The notes under the pieces are model-generated. The model saw nothing but the letters and a program-made list of their open reading frames with translations, made no database searches and was not told where the DNA came from. Source: Pelagibacterium halotolerans B2 (lineage in GTDB: Bacteria; Pseudomonadota; Alphaproteobacteria; Rhizobiales; Devosiaceae). From it: a DNA stretch of 64,000 nucleotides. The translations under genes and the position numbers were made by a program. Shown here one piece after another: positions 8,590-17,004 of this stretch. Position 1 is the stretch's first letter. Every line of letters begins with the position of its first letter. The DNA lies in assembly GCF_000230555.1 (NCBI RefSeq), contig NC_016078.1, forward strand, positions 3,743,001 through 3,807,000, written 5' to 3'.

Positions 8590-9264
8590 TCATTCGTCGC
8601 CCGGCACGCCATAGGATGGTGCGCTGCGTGGGTCGAGCGCGCGCATGACATAAGCGGCCATCTGCGGCTCATAAACAGTATAGGCCGCTTCCAGCGCAGC
8701 GACGGGACAATCTTCGGTCCAATCGATGCGCAGCTCCGCCAGGGGCCAGCTTTGGGCGTCGACCAGAAGCAGGCCGGCCGAATGGACGGGGCCGGCCTCG
8801 CCGCCGGCCTCGAGCCCGGCACGCAGCGCACCCAGCAAACGCGCGCCGAGCGGACCGGCATCGTTGGCGAAGGATTGAACCATGACCTCGGGCACGCCCG
8901 CGTCTGCCAGAAGGTTGCCTGCCGCGGCGACGTCCGGACGCTCCGCCTCGGACCAGGAGCCGAGCACTTCAGCGCCCGAATAGATGGCCGTTTCGCCTGT
9001 GCGCCCCACGGCGAGCACCTGCCGATAGGCCATGTGGGCGCCGCTGCGTTCAAGGATCGAAAGCGCTTCGGATGGGCTCGCACCCCGCTCCATGAGGTCG
9101 AGCGCGTGCGGACCCAGGCGGGGGTCGGTGATATTCTGCGTCGCGACCGCCCCGACACCGGCGCGCGCAAAGCTGCAGCGTGCCGCCACGGCCGGCGATG
9201 AGGAGGAAATCGCGACACCGAACATTCCGGTTTCGGGGCAGTGGCCAATAATGGAAAAAGTCAT
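8590..9264 (-). CDS. DUF1028 domain protein
   Basis: The 224-residue protein starts MTFSIIGHCPETGMFGVAIS and has the DUF1028 hallmarks: SSSPAVAARCSFARAGVGAV, ATQNITDPRLGPHALDLM, LERGASPSEALSIL and HMAYRQVLAVGRTGETA. The family is Ntn-hydrolase-like in appearance and recurs beside RidA, M20 hydrolases and peptide or amino acid importers, but no reaction is established to my knowledge. I chose 9264 because GAGGA lies just upstream; an 8-residue longer form starting at 9288 is possible. It lies 39 bp after ridA and 30 bp before the LysR gene. Confidence 0.85.
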   Translation of the reverse strand: MTFSIIGHCPETGMFGVAISSSSPAVAARCSFARAGVGAVATQNITDPRLGPHALDLMERGASPSEALSILERSGAHMAYRQVLAVGRTGETAIYSGAEVLGSWSEAERPDVAAAGNLLADAGVPEVMVQSFANDAGPLGARLLGALRAGLEAGGEAGPVHSAGLLLVDAQSWPLAELRIDWTEDCPVAALEAAYTVYEPQMAAYVMRALDPRSAPSYGVPGDE

Positions 9265-9303
9265 GCGTTCCTCACAAGGGCCTGTCAAGAAATGGGCGGG
9301 GCG

Positions 9304-9720
9304 TCAGTCCGGAATTACGGCTGTGGCGTCGATCTCGACCAGCCATTCCGGTCGCGCCAGCGCCACGACCACAAGACCGGTGCAGACCGGGAATACATCT
9401 TTTATGTATTCACCCATTGTCCGATAGACGGCTTCGCGGTGGCGGACATCGGTCAGGTACACCACGAGCTTGGTGACGTGCTCCATTTCGCCACCGCATT
9501 CCTGCACCAGTTGGCGTATGTTGCTCATCACCTTGTGCGTCTGCTCGACCGGATCGCTGCTTTCGATGGTGCGGGCTGTGTCGAGATCCTGCGGGCACTG
9601 CCCGCGCAGGTAAATGGTGGTCCCACCGGTCGTGACAACGGCCTGCGCGAGGTCGTTATCGAGGTTCTGCTCGGGATAGGTGTCCCTTGTGTTGAACGTG
9701 CGGTGACGGAGATGGGCCAT
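9304..9720 (-). CDS. RidA/YjgF/Rid-family enamine/imine deaminase
   Basis: The 138-residue protein ends with a RidA-type strand, ALARPEWLVEIDATAVIPD, containing an arginine in about the usual place for the carboxylate contact. It also has LRGQCPQDL and the VKLVVYLTDVRHREAVY-like segment (KLVVYLTDVRHREAVYRTM). Rid proteins hydrolyse reactive enamines and imines formed by PLP enzymes and amino acid oxidases. Its place beside DUF1028 and M20 genes is a recurring arrangement in amine catabolic clusters. The protein is a little longer than typical RidA (about 128), suggesting a Rid subfamily member. The substrate is not predictable. Confidence 0.85.
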   Translation of the reverse strand: MAHLRHRTFNTRDTYPEQNLDNDLAQAVVTTGGTTIYLRGQCPQDLDTARTIESSDPVEQTHKVMSNIRQLVQECGGEMEHVTKLVVYLTDVRHREAVYRTMGEYIKDVFPVCTGLVVVALARPEWLVEIDATAVIPD

Positions 9721-9769
9721 GTCGGTGGCTTTCTTTTCTGGCAGAAGTTGGAAATACGCTCGCGCATCG

Positions 9770-10378
9770 TCAGGATGGGCGCGTCGCGATCATTGAGGGG
9801 CGGGTTTCAAAAGTGGCATGCCAATCGGCCAAAGCCGGACGGTCCTTCCGCCAATCGAGATCGGAGAAGCGGAAATCGAGCCAGCCCAAGGCGCAGGCAT
9901 AGCCGATGGCGCCGATGTCGTGACAGTCGGGTGGCGGAAGATCGGCATGCATCGCATCGAGCGCATCGGCGACTTTTTCGAGTTGCTTGTCCATCCATAC
10001 GGACCAGCGCAAGGATTCGGGCCGCGCCAGCGTCTCGTAGCGAACCAGAAGAGCGGCATCGAGCAGACCATCGGCGAGCGCCTGCCGTCTGAGGGCGATC
10101 CAACGATCCGGTCCGGAGGCAGGAAAGAGCACGCCACCGGCCTCGGCATCCAGATATTCGCAGATGACCCGGCTGTCATAGAGCGCAGTGCCGTCGTCGG
10201 AGCGCGCGGCGGGCACCTTGGCTAGCGGATTGAATTCCCGGATGCCGATGTCGCGCTCGATCGGATGGGCAGCGCTGGTCCTGAGCTCGATCTGGCCCGA
10301 AAGGCCCAGTTCGTGGGCCACGACCATCACCTTGCGCACGAAGGGAGAGGCAGAGCCCCAGTAGAGCGTAAGCTTCAT
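9770..10378 (-). CDS. Glutathione S-transferase family protein
   Basis: The 202-residue start MKLTLYWGSASPFVRKVMV is the thioredoxin-fold GST N-domain, with a serine near residue 9 or 11 in the place of the thiol-activating residue. NPLAKVPA provides the cis-proline loop near residue 55, and DSRVICEYLD is the gamma-glutamyl contact. The C-terminal helical domain carries YACALGWLDFRF and DRPALADWHATFETRPS. It overlaps the upstream quinone oxidoreductase by ATGA, which fixes the start at 10378. It probably works in the same pathway, by isomerisation, thiol conjugation or detoxification of quinones; which of these cannot be told. Confidence 0.88.
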   Translation of the reverse strand: MKLTLYWGSASPFVRKVMVVAHELGLSGQIELRTSAAHPIERDIGIREFNPLAKVPAARSDDGTALYDSRVICEYLDAEAGGVLFPASGPDRWIALRRQALADGLLDAALLVRYETLARPESLRWSVWMDKQLEKVADALDAMHADLPPPDCHDIGAIGYACALGWLDFRFSDLDWRKDRPALADWHATFETRPSMIATRPS

Positions 10379-11376
10379 GGGCTGTTCTCCGAGCAGTCGA
10401 GGACGATCTTGCCGATGTTCCGGCTGCTTTCCAGGAGGCGATGCGCCGAGATGACGGCGCTCAACGGCATGACTTCGGATAGGACGGGCCGCACCTTGTG
10501 AGGGCCCAGCAAGGGGAGCAGGCGGGATTTTACCTCCTCTCCGATGGCCGCCTTTTCCGCGTCGCTCTTGGGCCGCAGGGTCGACGAACTCAGCCACAAC
10601 CCTTTGCGCATGAGCAGGCTCAGATCGATGGGTGCGATGACACCCGTCATGAACGACAGGCCGATATGCCGGCCACCCGGCGCCATGCAGGCCAGATGAT
10701 TGTTGACGGTCTTGCCGCCCAGAATATCGAGTACGACGTCGACGCCGCGACCTCGGGTAAGGCGCATCACTTCGGCGGGGAGGTCAGCCGAACGATAGTC
10801 GATGGCGTGAACGCCCATGGCCTCGAGCCGAGCACACTTTTCGGTCCCGCCCGCGGTGACGATCACCTCGGCATCATTTGCCAGCGCCAGTTGCAGCGCC
10901 AGCGTGCCGATGCCGCTCGCTCCGCCCTGTATAAGCACGCGCTCGCCAGGCGTGAGCCTTCCGCGATCGAAAAGATTGTGCCAGATGGTAAAGAGCCCCT
11001 CCGGTAGCGCGGCCGCTTCAAAAAGGCTCAGGCGATCCGGAATCGGCAGAGCATGTGCCGCCTTGGCAATGGCATATTCTGCATAGCCTCCGCCTTTGAG
11101 CAGCGCCATTACCTGGGTGCCGATAAGAGAACCGTCCACGTCGGGACCGGTCTCCACGATTTCTCCGGCCACTTCCAGGCCAAAGATATCGGGCGCATCG
11201 GTCGGCTGCGGCAGGGCGCCGGTTCGCTGCATGACGTCGGGACGATTGACGCCCGCACCGGCGACGCGGATCAGTATTTCCCCCGGACCGGGAGACGGGA
11301 CCGGGCGCTGGACGATTTCAAGCACTTCGGGACCGCCGGCTACCGGTGCGACGACGGCACGCATGGTCCGGGTCAT
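10375..11376 (-). CDS. Zinc-independent quinone oxidoreductase (MDR family, QorA/PIG3-like)
   Basis: The 333-residue protein is a medium-chain dehydrogenase/reductase: GEILIRVAGAGVNRPDVMQR near residue 35, the NADPH-binding VLIQGGASGIGTLALQLA near 145, and VDVVLDILGGKTVNNH. It lacks the GHE zinc motif, which places it with quinone and enoyl reductases. NAD(P)H-dependent reduction of a quinone or alpha,beta-unsaturated carbonyl is expected. The start MTRTMRAVVAPVAGG at 11376 overlaps the ABC ATPase stop (ATGA). Together with the GST it may handle an electrophilic intermediate of this cluster (inference). Confidence 0.9.
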   Translation of the reverse strand: MTRTMRAVVAPVAGGPEVLEIVQRPVPSPGPGEILIRVAGAGVNRPDVMQRTGALPQPTDAPDIFGLEVAGEIVETGPDVDGSLIGTQVMALLKGGGYAEYAIAKAAHALPIPDRLSLFEAAALPEGLFTIWHNLFDRGRLTPGERVLIQGGASGIGTLALQLALANDAEVIVTAGGTEKCARLEAMGVHAIDYRSADLPAEVMRLTRGRGVDVVLDILGGKTVNNHLACMAPGGRHIGLSFMTGVIAPIDLSLLMRKGLWLSSSTLRPKSDAEKAAIGEEVKSRLLPLLGPHKVRPVLSEVMPLSAVISAHRLLESSRNIGKIVLDCSENSP

Positions 11377-12500
11377 GCTGCAACGCTTTCTGGCGGATAG
11401 ATCGCGGCACCCTCGGATGGCAGGGCGATGCCGACCGGCGTGCCGGCCGAAAGAGGCTTGCCCGCGGGCACGCGCAGCATGACGCGTCCGCCGCCGATGG
11501 CCTGGGCGCAATCGAGATGCAGTTCCATATGGCTGCCTTGGTAAACCGAGAGCGCCACGGTTGCTCGAATGGCACCCGGCTCGTTGGCATCGGTGAGTGA
11601 ACAGCGTTCGGGACGGGCGACGAGTGTCACCGAGCCCGGTGCGGGAAGTTCGTCCTGGTAGGTGACAAGGGGTACATGTGCCTCGCCGATCCGCAGATCC
11701 GCCTTGCCGTCGCGGTGGCCCGTCAAAATGGCCGAAAAACAATTGGCATCGCCTACAAAAGTTGAAACGAAAAGGCTCTGCGGCCGATCGTAGATTTCGT
11801 CTGGTGCGCCGATCTGGCGAATGCGTCCGCGGGACATCACAGCGATCCGGTCGGACATGCTCAGCGCTTCGCTCTGGTCGTGGGTGACGAAAACCGTGGT
11901 CAATCCGAGCCTGGACTGGATTTCCTTGAGTTCGACCTGCATCGCAGTGCGCAAATTGCGGTCCAGGGCCGAAAACGGCTCGTCGAGCAGCAGGACGCGC
12001 GGCTGGATGACGAGCGCCCGGGCCAGTGCAACGCGCTGCTGCTGTCCGCCCGATAGCTGGCGCGGGCGGCGGGTGGCAAAATCCTCGAGCTTGACCAATG
12101 CCAGCGCCTCACGCACGCGCCGGTCGATCTCGTCCCTGGGCAGGCGCCTTGTGCGCAAGCCATAAGCGACGTTCTGGGCCACGTTCATATGCGGAAAGAG
12201 CGCGTAGTTCTGAAAGACGATGCCGATCCCGCGCTGGTGCGGTGGCACCTGAGTGACGAGTTCGCGCTCGATGAAGAGCTCGCCCCCATCGGCTTCGACG
12301 AAACCGGCAATCAGGCTGAGCAGCGTGGTCTTGCCGCAGCCCGAGGGGCCGAGCAGCGTCAGAAACTCGCCGCGCTTGATCTTGAGCCAAACCGGCTCGA
12401 GAGCGATGGCGCCGCTAAAGGACTTGCTGACGCCGTCGATCTGCACCGCATGCTCGCTGCGGGTGCCAGAGGACGTGGTGGAACAGATCTCACTCGACAT
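11373..12500 (-). CDS. ABC transporter ATP-binding protein, spermidine/putrescine (PotA)-type
   Basis: The 375-residue protein carries Walker A GPSGCGKTT at 51-59, Q-loop VFQNYALFPHMNV, signature [15 protein letters not shown], Walker B LLLDEPFSALD, and a switch histidine in FVTHDQ. The C-terminal TOBE region (from about 280) is typical of the MOI/CUT1-like PotA/FbpC/UgpC type. It energises the importer formed by the two upstream permeases (12490-14150) and the binding protein at 14214-15239. It overlaps the permease gene by 11 bases and the oxidoreductase by 4, so the importer and the enzymes share one transcript. Confidence 0.92.
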   Translation of the reverse strand: MSSEICSTTSSGTRSEHAVQIDGVSKSFSGAIALEPVWLKIKRGEFLTLLGPSGCGKTTLLSLIAGFVEADGGELFIERELVTQVPPHQRGIGIVFQNYALFPHMNVAQNVAYGLRTRRLPRDEIDRRVREALALVKLEDFATRRPRQLSGGQQQRVALARALVIQPRVLLLDEPFSALDRNLRTAMQVELKEIQSRLGLTTVFVTHDQSEALSMSDRIAVMSRGRIRQIGAPDEIYDRPQSLFVSTFVGDANCFSAILTGHRDGKADLRIGEAHVPLVTYQDELPAPGSVTLVARPERCSLTDANEPGAIRATVALSVYQGSHMELHLDCAQAIGGGRVMLRVPAGKPLSAGTPVGIALPSEGAAIYPPESVAA

Positions 12501-13299
12501 TGAGGACCTTTTCGAGGCGGAAGATTTTGTGGACGACCAGGAGGATGAGCGCCACCGTCACGACATAGATCACCGAGACGGCGGCCAGCGTGGGGTCGGC
12601 ATATTCGCGGACGTAATTGTACATCGCGACGGGCAGCGTCTGCGTGCGCTGGCTGACCACGAAGAGCGATGCGGTGAATTCGTTGAACGAGAGGATGGCC
12701 GCAAACAGCCCGCCCGATATCAGGCCGGGCAACAGGAGCGGTAGGGTGACGGTCAGAAGCGTCCGGCGCGGTGAGGCGCCCAGGCTTTCGGCCGCCGTTT
12801 CATAGGCGCGGTCGAAGTTGCGCAACGAAACATAGACCGAGCGCACGACGAAAGGCAGCACGATGATGACATGCACGGCGATGACCAGCCACATGGTGCG
12901 CGGGATACCGGCCGCGGCCGATAGGATCAGAAGACCCAACCCGATGGTGAAGTTGGGAATGATCAGCGGCGACATCAGAACGCCATTGAGAAACGCCTTT
13001 CCGGGAAACGCGTAGCGATCAAGCGCATAGGCAAAGCCCGCACCTGCAACGAGCGCAATGGTTGCTCCAAAGGCGGCGATCCTCAGCGAATTAAGCAAGC
13101 CATCGCCGAAATCCGAATAGCCGAAGGCGTTGCCATACCAGCGCAGCGACCAGTTCTCGGGCGGGAAGGACAAAATGGCGCTGTCGTTGAACGAGGCCAG
13201 GGCCACAACGATAAAGGGCAGCATTACAAATCCAAGGATTGCAGCAACCAGTGCGCGGCCGCTCCAGTCGAGAACTTGGTCGAGAAGCGTCTTTTTCAT
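12490..13299 (-). CDS. ABC transporter permease, PotC-type
   Basis: A 269-residue membrane protein with about six transmembrane segments, beginning VAAILGFVMLPFIVVALASF. The EAA loop reads AAESLGASPRRTLLTVTLPLLLPG near residues 180-200, the contact with the ATPase. The sequence order and hydrophobic profile match the PotC/YdcV half of polyamine-type importers. It overlaps its partner permease by one base and the ATPase by 11 bases. Confidence 0.92.
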   Translation of the reverse strand: MKKTLLDQVLDWSGRALVAAILGFVMLPFIVVALASFNDSAILSFPPENWSLRWYGNAFGYSDFGDGLLNSLRIAAFGATIALVAGAGFAYALDRYAFPGKAFLNGVLMSPLIIPNFTIGLGLLILSAAAGIPRTMWLVIAVHVIIVLPFVVRSVYVSLRNFDRAYETAAESLGASPRRTLLTVTLPLLLPGLISGGLFAAILSFNEFTASLFVVSQRTQTLPVAMYNYVREYADPTLAAVSVIYVVTVALILLVVHKIFRLEKVLNVE

Positions 13300-14150
13300 C
13301 AGTGCGCTCCAAATCGTTCGAGGCGGCGGATGCCGGCGTTGAACAGGGCGATGACGAGAATCGAGAACGCCAGGCCCGAAAGCGAAAGTGAGGCTGCAAG
13401 CGGGAAATTGAAGGAGGCAAAGCCCACCTGATAGACCAGCGTCGAAATGGTCTGCACCTGGCCGCCGCCGATCATCTGAGGAGTTGCGAAGGCGGAAAAG
13501 GTCCAGGCGAAGGCGGTGGATGCAGCCGCTGCGATGCCCGGCATCGAAAGGGGCAGGGTGACGGTAAAAAACACCCGGATCCGGCCTGCGCCGAGCGAAG
13601 TTGCGGCACGTTCGAGATTGCGGTCGATATGGGAAAGCGCCGCCGCCAGCATCACCACCACAATGGGCAGGGTAAAATGGACCAACGCGATCACCACGCC
13701 GGTCATGGTGAACATCAGGCTGAACGGCTCATCGATGATGCCGAGCTGCAGCAGCGTGCTGTTTAAGAAGCCCTGATTGCCCAGCACGATGATCCACGAA
13801 TAGGTGCGGACGATCTCGCCCAGAAACAGCGGCGTCAGCGAGACGAGAAGAATGGCGCTGCGCAGGCGCGCCGATTTGGCGCGCACCAGGGCATAGGCCA
13901 GGGGGTATCCGACGAGAAGTGTAAACAGGGCGGTCCAGACACAGAGCAGCGCGGTGTCGAGAAAGGCCTGACCGTAAATGGTTTTTAGCAGTGTCGTGAA
14001 ATTGTCGAGGGTGAACCCGCCAGGATCGAGCGAACCGGGCACATGCGCGCGCAGGCTGTATTGCACGATGGCAAGGAAGGATGCCGCGATACCGAATGCA
14101 ATCAGCACCGAGGGTGATACAAACCAAGCCAGGAACGGCCGTTTCGACAT
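13299..14150 (-). CDS. ABC transporter permease, PotB-type
   Basis: The 283-residue protein has about six transmembrane helices, starting WFVSPSVLIAFGIAASFLA, with the EAA loop AATSLGAGRIRVFFTVTLPLSMPG. It pairs with the downstream PotC-type permease. I chose the ATG at 14150 because GGAAG lies 8 bases upstream; a TTG two codons earlier (14156) is also open. A 10-bp hairpin (14183-14205) separates it from the binding-protein gene. Confidence 0.9.
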   Translation of the reverse strand: MSKRPFLAWFVSPSVLIAFGIAASFLAIVQYSLRAHVPGSLDPGGFTLDNFTTLLKTIYGQAFLDTALLCVWTALFTLLVGYPLAYALVRAKSARLRSAILLVSLTPLFLGEIVRTYSWIIVLGNQGFLNSTLLQLGIIDEPFSLMFTMTGVVIALVHFTLPIVVVMLAAALSHIDRNLERAATSLGAGRIRVFFTVTLPLSMPGIAAAASTAFAWTFSAFATPQMIGGGQVQTISTLVYQVGFASFNFPLAASLSLSGLAFSILVIALFNAGIRRLERFGAH

Positions 14151-14182
14151 CGGCAAACTTCCGCTTTTTTATAGAGAGGTAT

Positions 14183-14205
14183 CCCCGGCGACTGTGTCGC
14201 CGGGG
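14183..14205 (-). terminator. Hairpin between binding-protein and permease genes
   Basis: A 10-bp perfect stem (arms 14183-14192 and 14196-14205) with a 3-nt loop, just past the stop of the solute-binding-protein gene on the minus strand. No T-run follows on that strand, so I read it as an mRNA-stabilising or attenuating stem that sets more binding protein than permease. Confidence 0.6.
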
Positions 14206-14213
14206 TGTTGGGG

Positions 14214-15239
14214 TCAGTTGCCGGCGATCATGTTTTCCGAGAACCACTGGCGCCATTCGGCGGTCTTTTCGGCGCGCAGTTCGTGCGGAATGATCAGGGC
14301 TTCTGAATCCCACTGCTCGGGCGAGGTAAAGATGCCTGGCAGCGCGGCCAGCTCCTCGGGCAGCTCGACATTGGAGACGACGGGGATGCCTTTCTTGATC
14401 TCGGCGATCTGAGCCTGCACCTCGGGGTCGAGTGCGGCGTTGATGAACTGATAGGCGAGATCGACCTTGTCGGTTCCTGCGGTGATGCCCATGGTATCGA
14501 TACCAAGTACTGCGCCCTCTTGGGGAATGGCGAGTTGGACGTCGATCCCCTGCGATTGCATGTAATAGGCATTCATGGAGAGCAGGATCTGGACGGGCGT
14601 TTCCCCCGTGGTCATCAATTGCTGGGAATTGGCGTCATTGGTGTAAAAGGCGCGGAAGTTGGGGCGCAGTGCCAGGAGCTTGTCGGTCGCCTGTTCCCAG
14701 TCTTCGATGTCGACGCCCTCCAACCTGGAGGCAACGGCTATGATGTGGGAAGGATCGAAATCGGGCGCGGCGACCATGCCCTCGAGTTCGGGTGACCAAA
14801 GGTCTTCCCAGCTTTCGAAGGCGAAGCCTTCGGGCAACGCGTCGGGCAGGTAACCGATTGTGTAAACATAAGCCCAGGCGCCGATATGGGACGGGCTGAT
14901 CTTGGCCTGCTCGACCAGGTTGGCGGCATTGGGAATGCGCGACATGTCCAGCTCTTCAAAAAGGCCGTCGTTATTGTAGAGCCAGCCGATATGCGAAGTT
15001 GTGAAGGTGACGTCGCTCTCGGGCATGTCGCGCATCAGCATCGCCTGGTTCAGCCGGTCGATGGTGCCACCGGTGATGAACTCGACTTCGACGCCGGTTT
15101 CTTCGGTAAACTTGGCGGCAATTGTCTGGTCGATCAGGTCGCGGAAGCTGCCGCCCCAGCTGCTGACGACGAGGGTTTCGGCATATGCGGCAGACGACAA
15201 GAGCGTCGATACCGCAGCAGTGATCAAGAAGCGTTTCAT
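14214..15239 (-). CDS. ABC transporter periplasmic binding protein, polyamine (PotD/SpuD)-like
   Basis: The 341-residue protein starts MKRFLITAAVSTLLSSAAYA, a clear Sec signal peptide with cleavage after AYA (about residue 20), followed by ETLVVSSWGGSFRDLIDQ, the usual opening of family 8 / PotD-like proteins. SWEDLWSPELEGMVAAPD is also typical. An AGGGA ribosome site precedes the ATG at 15239. It is the first gene of the importer unit. The ligand could be a polyamine, an opine-like or another cationic or amino compound; the downstream M20, RidA and DUF1028 genes favour an N-containing substrate (inference). Confidence 0.9.
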   Translation of the reverse strand: MKRFLITAAVSTLLSSAAYAETLVVSSWGGSFRDLIDQTIAAKFTEETGVEVEFITGGTIDRLNQAMLMRDMPESDVTFTTSHIGWLYNNDGLFEELDMSRIPNAANLVEQAKISPSHIGAWAYVYTIGYLPDALPEGFAFESWEDLWSPELEGMVAAPDFDPSHIIAVASRLEGVDIEDWEQATDKLLALRPNFRAFYTNDANSQQLMTTGETPVQILLSMNAYYMQSQGIDVQLAIPQEGAVLGIDTMGITAGTDKVDLAYQFINAALDPEVQAQIAEIKKGIPVVSNVELPEELAALPGIFTSPEQWDSEALIIPHELRAEKTAEWRQWFSENMIAGN

Positions 15240-15520
15240 CTTTCGTTCCCTAGCTCGCTGTGATGATGGTGGCGCACTGCCCGGTCGTCTGACCATTTGG
15301 AGGCGTTGCCGGCTCCCCTTCACGTCTCATCACTCGATCGGCCTTGCGTTGCACCGACCGAAAGGTGCCCCAAGGCCGCGCCAAGGCATATTTGCAAATT
15401 CCATTCCAGTCCGTAGGTTTAAGGGCCAATTTTCCCATAAGACTCTATAATCAAAGGAAAAAGTTGGCCTCAACGCCTGCAAAATACACTGCTTGAATGA
15501 AAGGCAAATCCACAATCTGC

Positions 15521-16456
15521 CTAATATCCGCGCAGTTTTGACACGACATTGGCGAGTGGCGCGCCCGATCGGACCGCGTTGATGTTGAAGGCAATCTGTG
15601 GCGCTGCGCTCTTGGGCAGGGCAACCGACGCAAGATGTGGGGTGATGAGAACGCCGGGCAGCGTCCACAGGGCATGTTCGGGCGGCAGCGGTTCGGAGGC
15701 GAACACATCCAGCGTCGCGCCCGACAATTTTCCCGATTGCAGCGCCGCGACCAGCGCCCGCTCTTCCACCACCTCGCCGCGCGATACATTCACGAAAGCC
15801 GCACCGGGCTTCATGGCGGCAAAGGCCGCCGCGTCCAGGCATTTTGACGTCGCAGGCGTTAGCGGCAGCATGCACACGACTATGTCGGCGTTGGCCAGAA
15901 GATCATGCAGAGCCGCGTTCTCATAGTGCACCTCGACGCCCGGCAAGTCGCGGGGCCGCGTCGCCCAGCCATGTGTTCTAAACCCTTGCCGGGCGATCTC
16001 GGTGGCTGCCAAGCCTCCCAATTCGCCCAGGCCGAGCACGGTCACGTTGATGTCGCTGGCCGAGCGTGGGTGGCGATAAGACCATTGTTTGTTGCGTTGC
16101 GCCGCCTCGAAATGCGGGATCTCCCGCGCATGCCTAAGCACGGAAAACAGCACGAACCCCGCCATCATCTTCCCCATTTCCGGGTCGGAGAGCCGGGTGA
16201 TCGGGATGTCGGGCAGGTCGGCACGGGAAACCAGCCGGTCGACACCAGCGCCAAGATTGATCACAAGTTCAAGGTTCGGAAACTTGTCGAAAAAGCCGGT
16301 CGGCGGGTTCCAGACAAGGGCGAAGCGCACGCGGGATGGATCGGACACCGCATCGGCCCGCTCGATACGAATTTCCGTGCCCAGATGCGTGGCGATGGCA
16401 TCGCGCCATTCCTCGAACGGATCGAGCATGCTGTAGAAAACAAGAATATCGGTCAT
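15521..16456 (-). CDS. D-2-hydroxyacid dehydrogenase, GhrA-like
   Basis: The 311-residue protein shows the D-isomer-specific dehydrogenase layout. The catalytic-domain start is MTDILVFYSMLDPFEEW, the NAD-binding segment is VTVLGLGELGGLAATEIARQGF near residue 136, then CMLPLTPATSKCLD, FVNVSRGEVVEERALVAAL with the catalytic R and E, DVFASEPLPPEHALW, and TPHLASV with the catalytic histidine. Members reduce glyoxylate or hydroxypyruvate or oxidise D-2-hydroxyacids. It overlaps the AroQ-like gene by ATGA, fixing the start at 16456. The 281-bp gap that follows is the probable promoter of the importer; I see no further element in it. Confidence 0.88.
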   Translation of the reverse strand: MTDILVFYSMLDPFEEWRDAIATHLGTEIRIERADAVSDPSRVRFALVWNPPTGFFDKFPNLELVINLGAGVDRLVSRADLPDIPITRLSDPEMGKMMAGFVLFSVLRHAREIPHFEAAQRNKQWSYRHPRSASDINVTVLGLGELGGLAATEIARQGFRTHGWATRPRDLPGVEVHYENAALHDLLANADIVVCMLPLTPATSKCLDAAAFAAMKPGAAFVNVSRGEVVEERALVAALQSGKLSGATLDVFASEPLPPEHALWTLPGVLITPHLASVALPKSAAPQIAFNINAVRSGAPLANVVSKLRGY

Positions 16457-16899
16457 GATGCACCCTCTGTCAGAAGCCCGATCATGGCCGAAAGGGCAAG
16501 GAAATAGCCCTCGGCCCCCAGGCCGGCGATCACGCCTGTCGCCGCCTTGGAAATGAAGGAGTGATGGCGAAACGTCTCGCGTTTCCAGATATTGCTCATA
16601 TGGCACTCGATTATCGGTCCCGGGAACGCCAGAAGTGCGTCGAGAATGGCGATCGAGGTATAGGTCAGGCCCGCGGCATTGATCAGCAGGCCGTCGTGAC
16701 TCTGACGCGCTTCCTGAATCCAGTCGATCAGGACCCCTTCATGATTGGACTGGCGGAAATCGAGTCGCAATCCGAGGTCGCTGGCGCGCGCGATGCAGGC
16801 CGCCTCGATCTGCGCAAGGCCCTGGCGTCCATAGGTGCCCGACGCGTCGAGCCCATAAAGATTGGCATTGGGTCCATTGAGAAACATGACTGATTTCAT
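16453..16899 (-). CDS. AroQ-like protein (type II 3-dehydroquinate dehydratase fold) with altered active site
   Basis: The 148-residue length and the motifs NGPNANLYG, FRQSNHEGVLIDWIQEA, INAAGLTYTSIAI, IECHMSNIWKRETFRHHSF and TGVIAGLGAEGYFLAL fit type II dehydroquinase. Compared with the family as I know it, the lid arginine is replaced (D18 in YGLDASGTYG) and the histidine of the GxTHTS segment is tyrosine (Y80). Tyr23, Asn74, His100 and Arg111 remain. Loss of the lid arginine should cripple dehydroquinate dehydration, so a different substrate is likely. It is coupled by ATGA to a D-2-hydroxyacid dehydrogenase. Confidence 0.85.
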   Translation of the reverse strand: MKSVMFLNGPNANLYGLDASGTYGRQGLAQIEAACIARASDLGLRLDFRQSNHEGVLIDWIQEARQSHDGLLINAAGLTYTSIAILDALLAFPGPIIECHMSNIWKRETFRHHSFISKAATGVIAGLGAEGYFLALSAMIGLLTEGAS

Positions 16900-17004
16900 G
16901 GGTTGATCCTTGCGTATTGTGGCACCCCGGGGACCGGCACGAATACGCCCCGGCCGCGAATGCGGACGAGGCGATACGCTGCCGGCGTTGCTCCAGCATG
17001 AGCA

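Noticed and set aside
16453..16899. Quinate/shikimate catabolism cluster
   Set aside because: The AroQ-like gene has altered catalytic residues, and no quinate/shikimate dehydrogenase or dehydroshikimate dehydratase is in the window.
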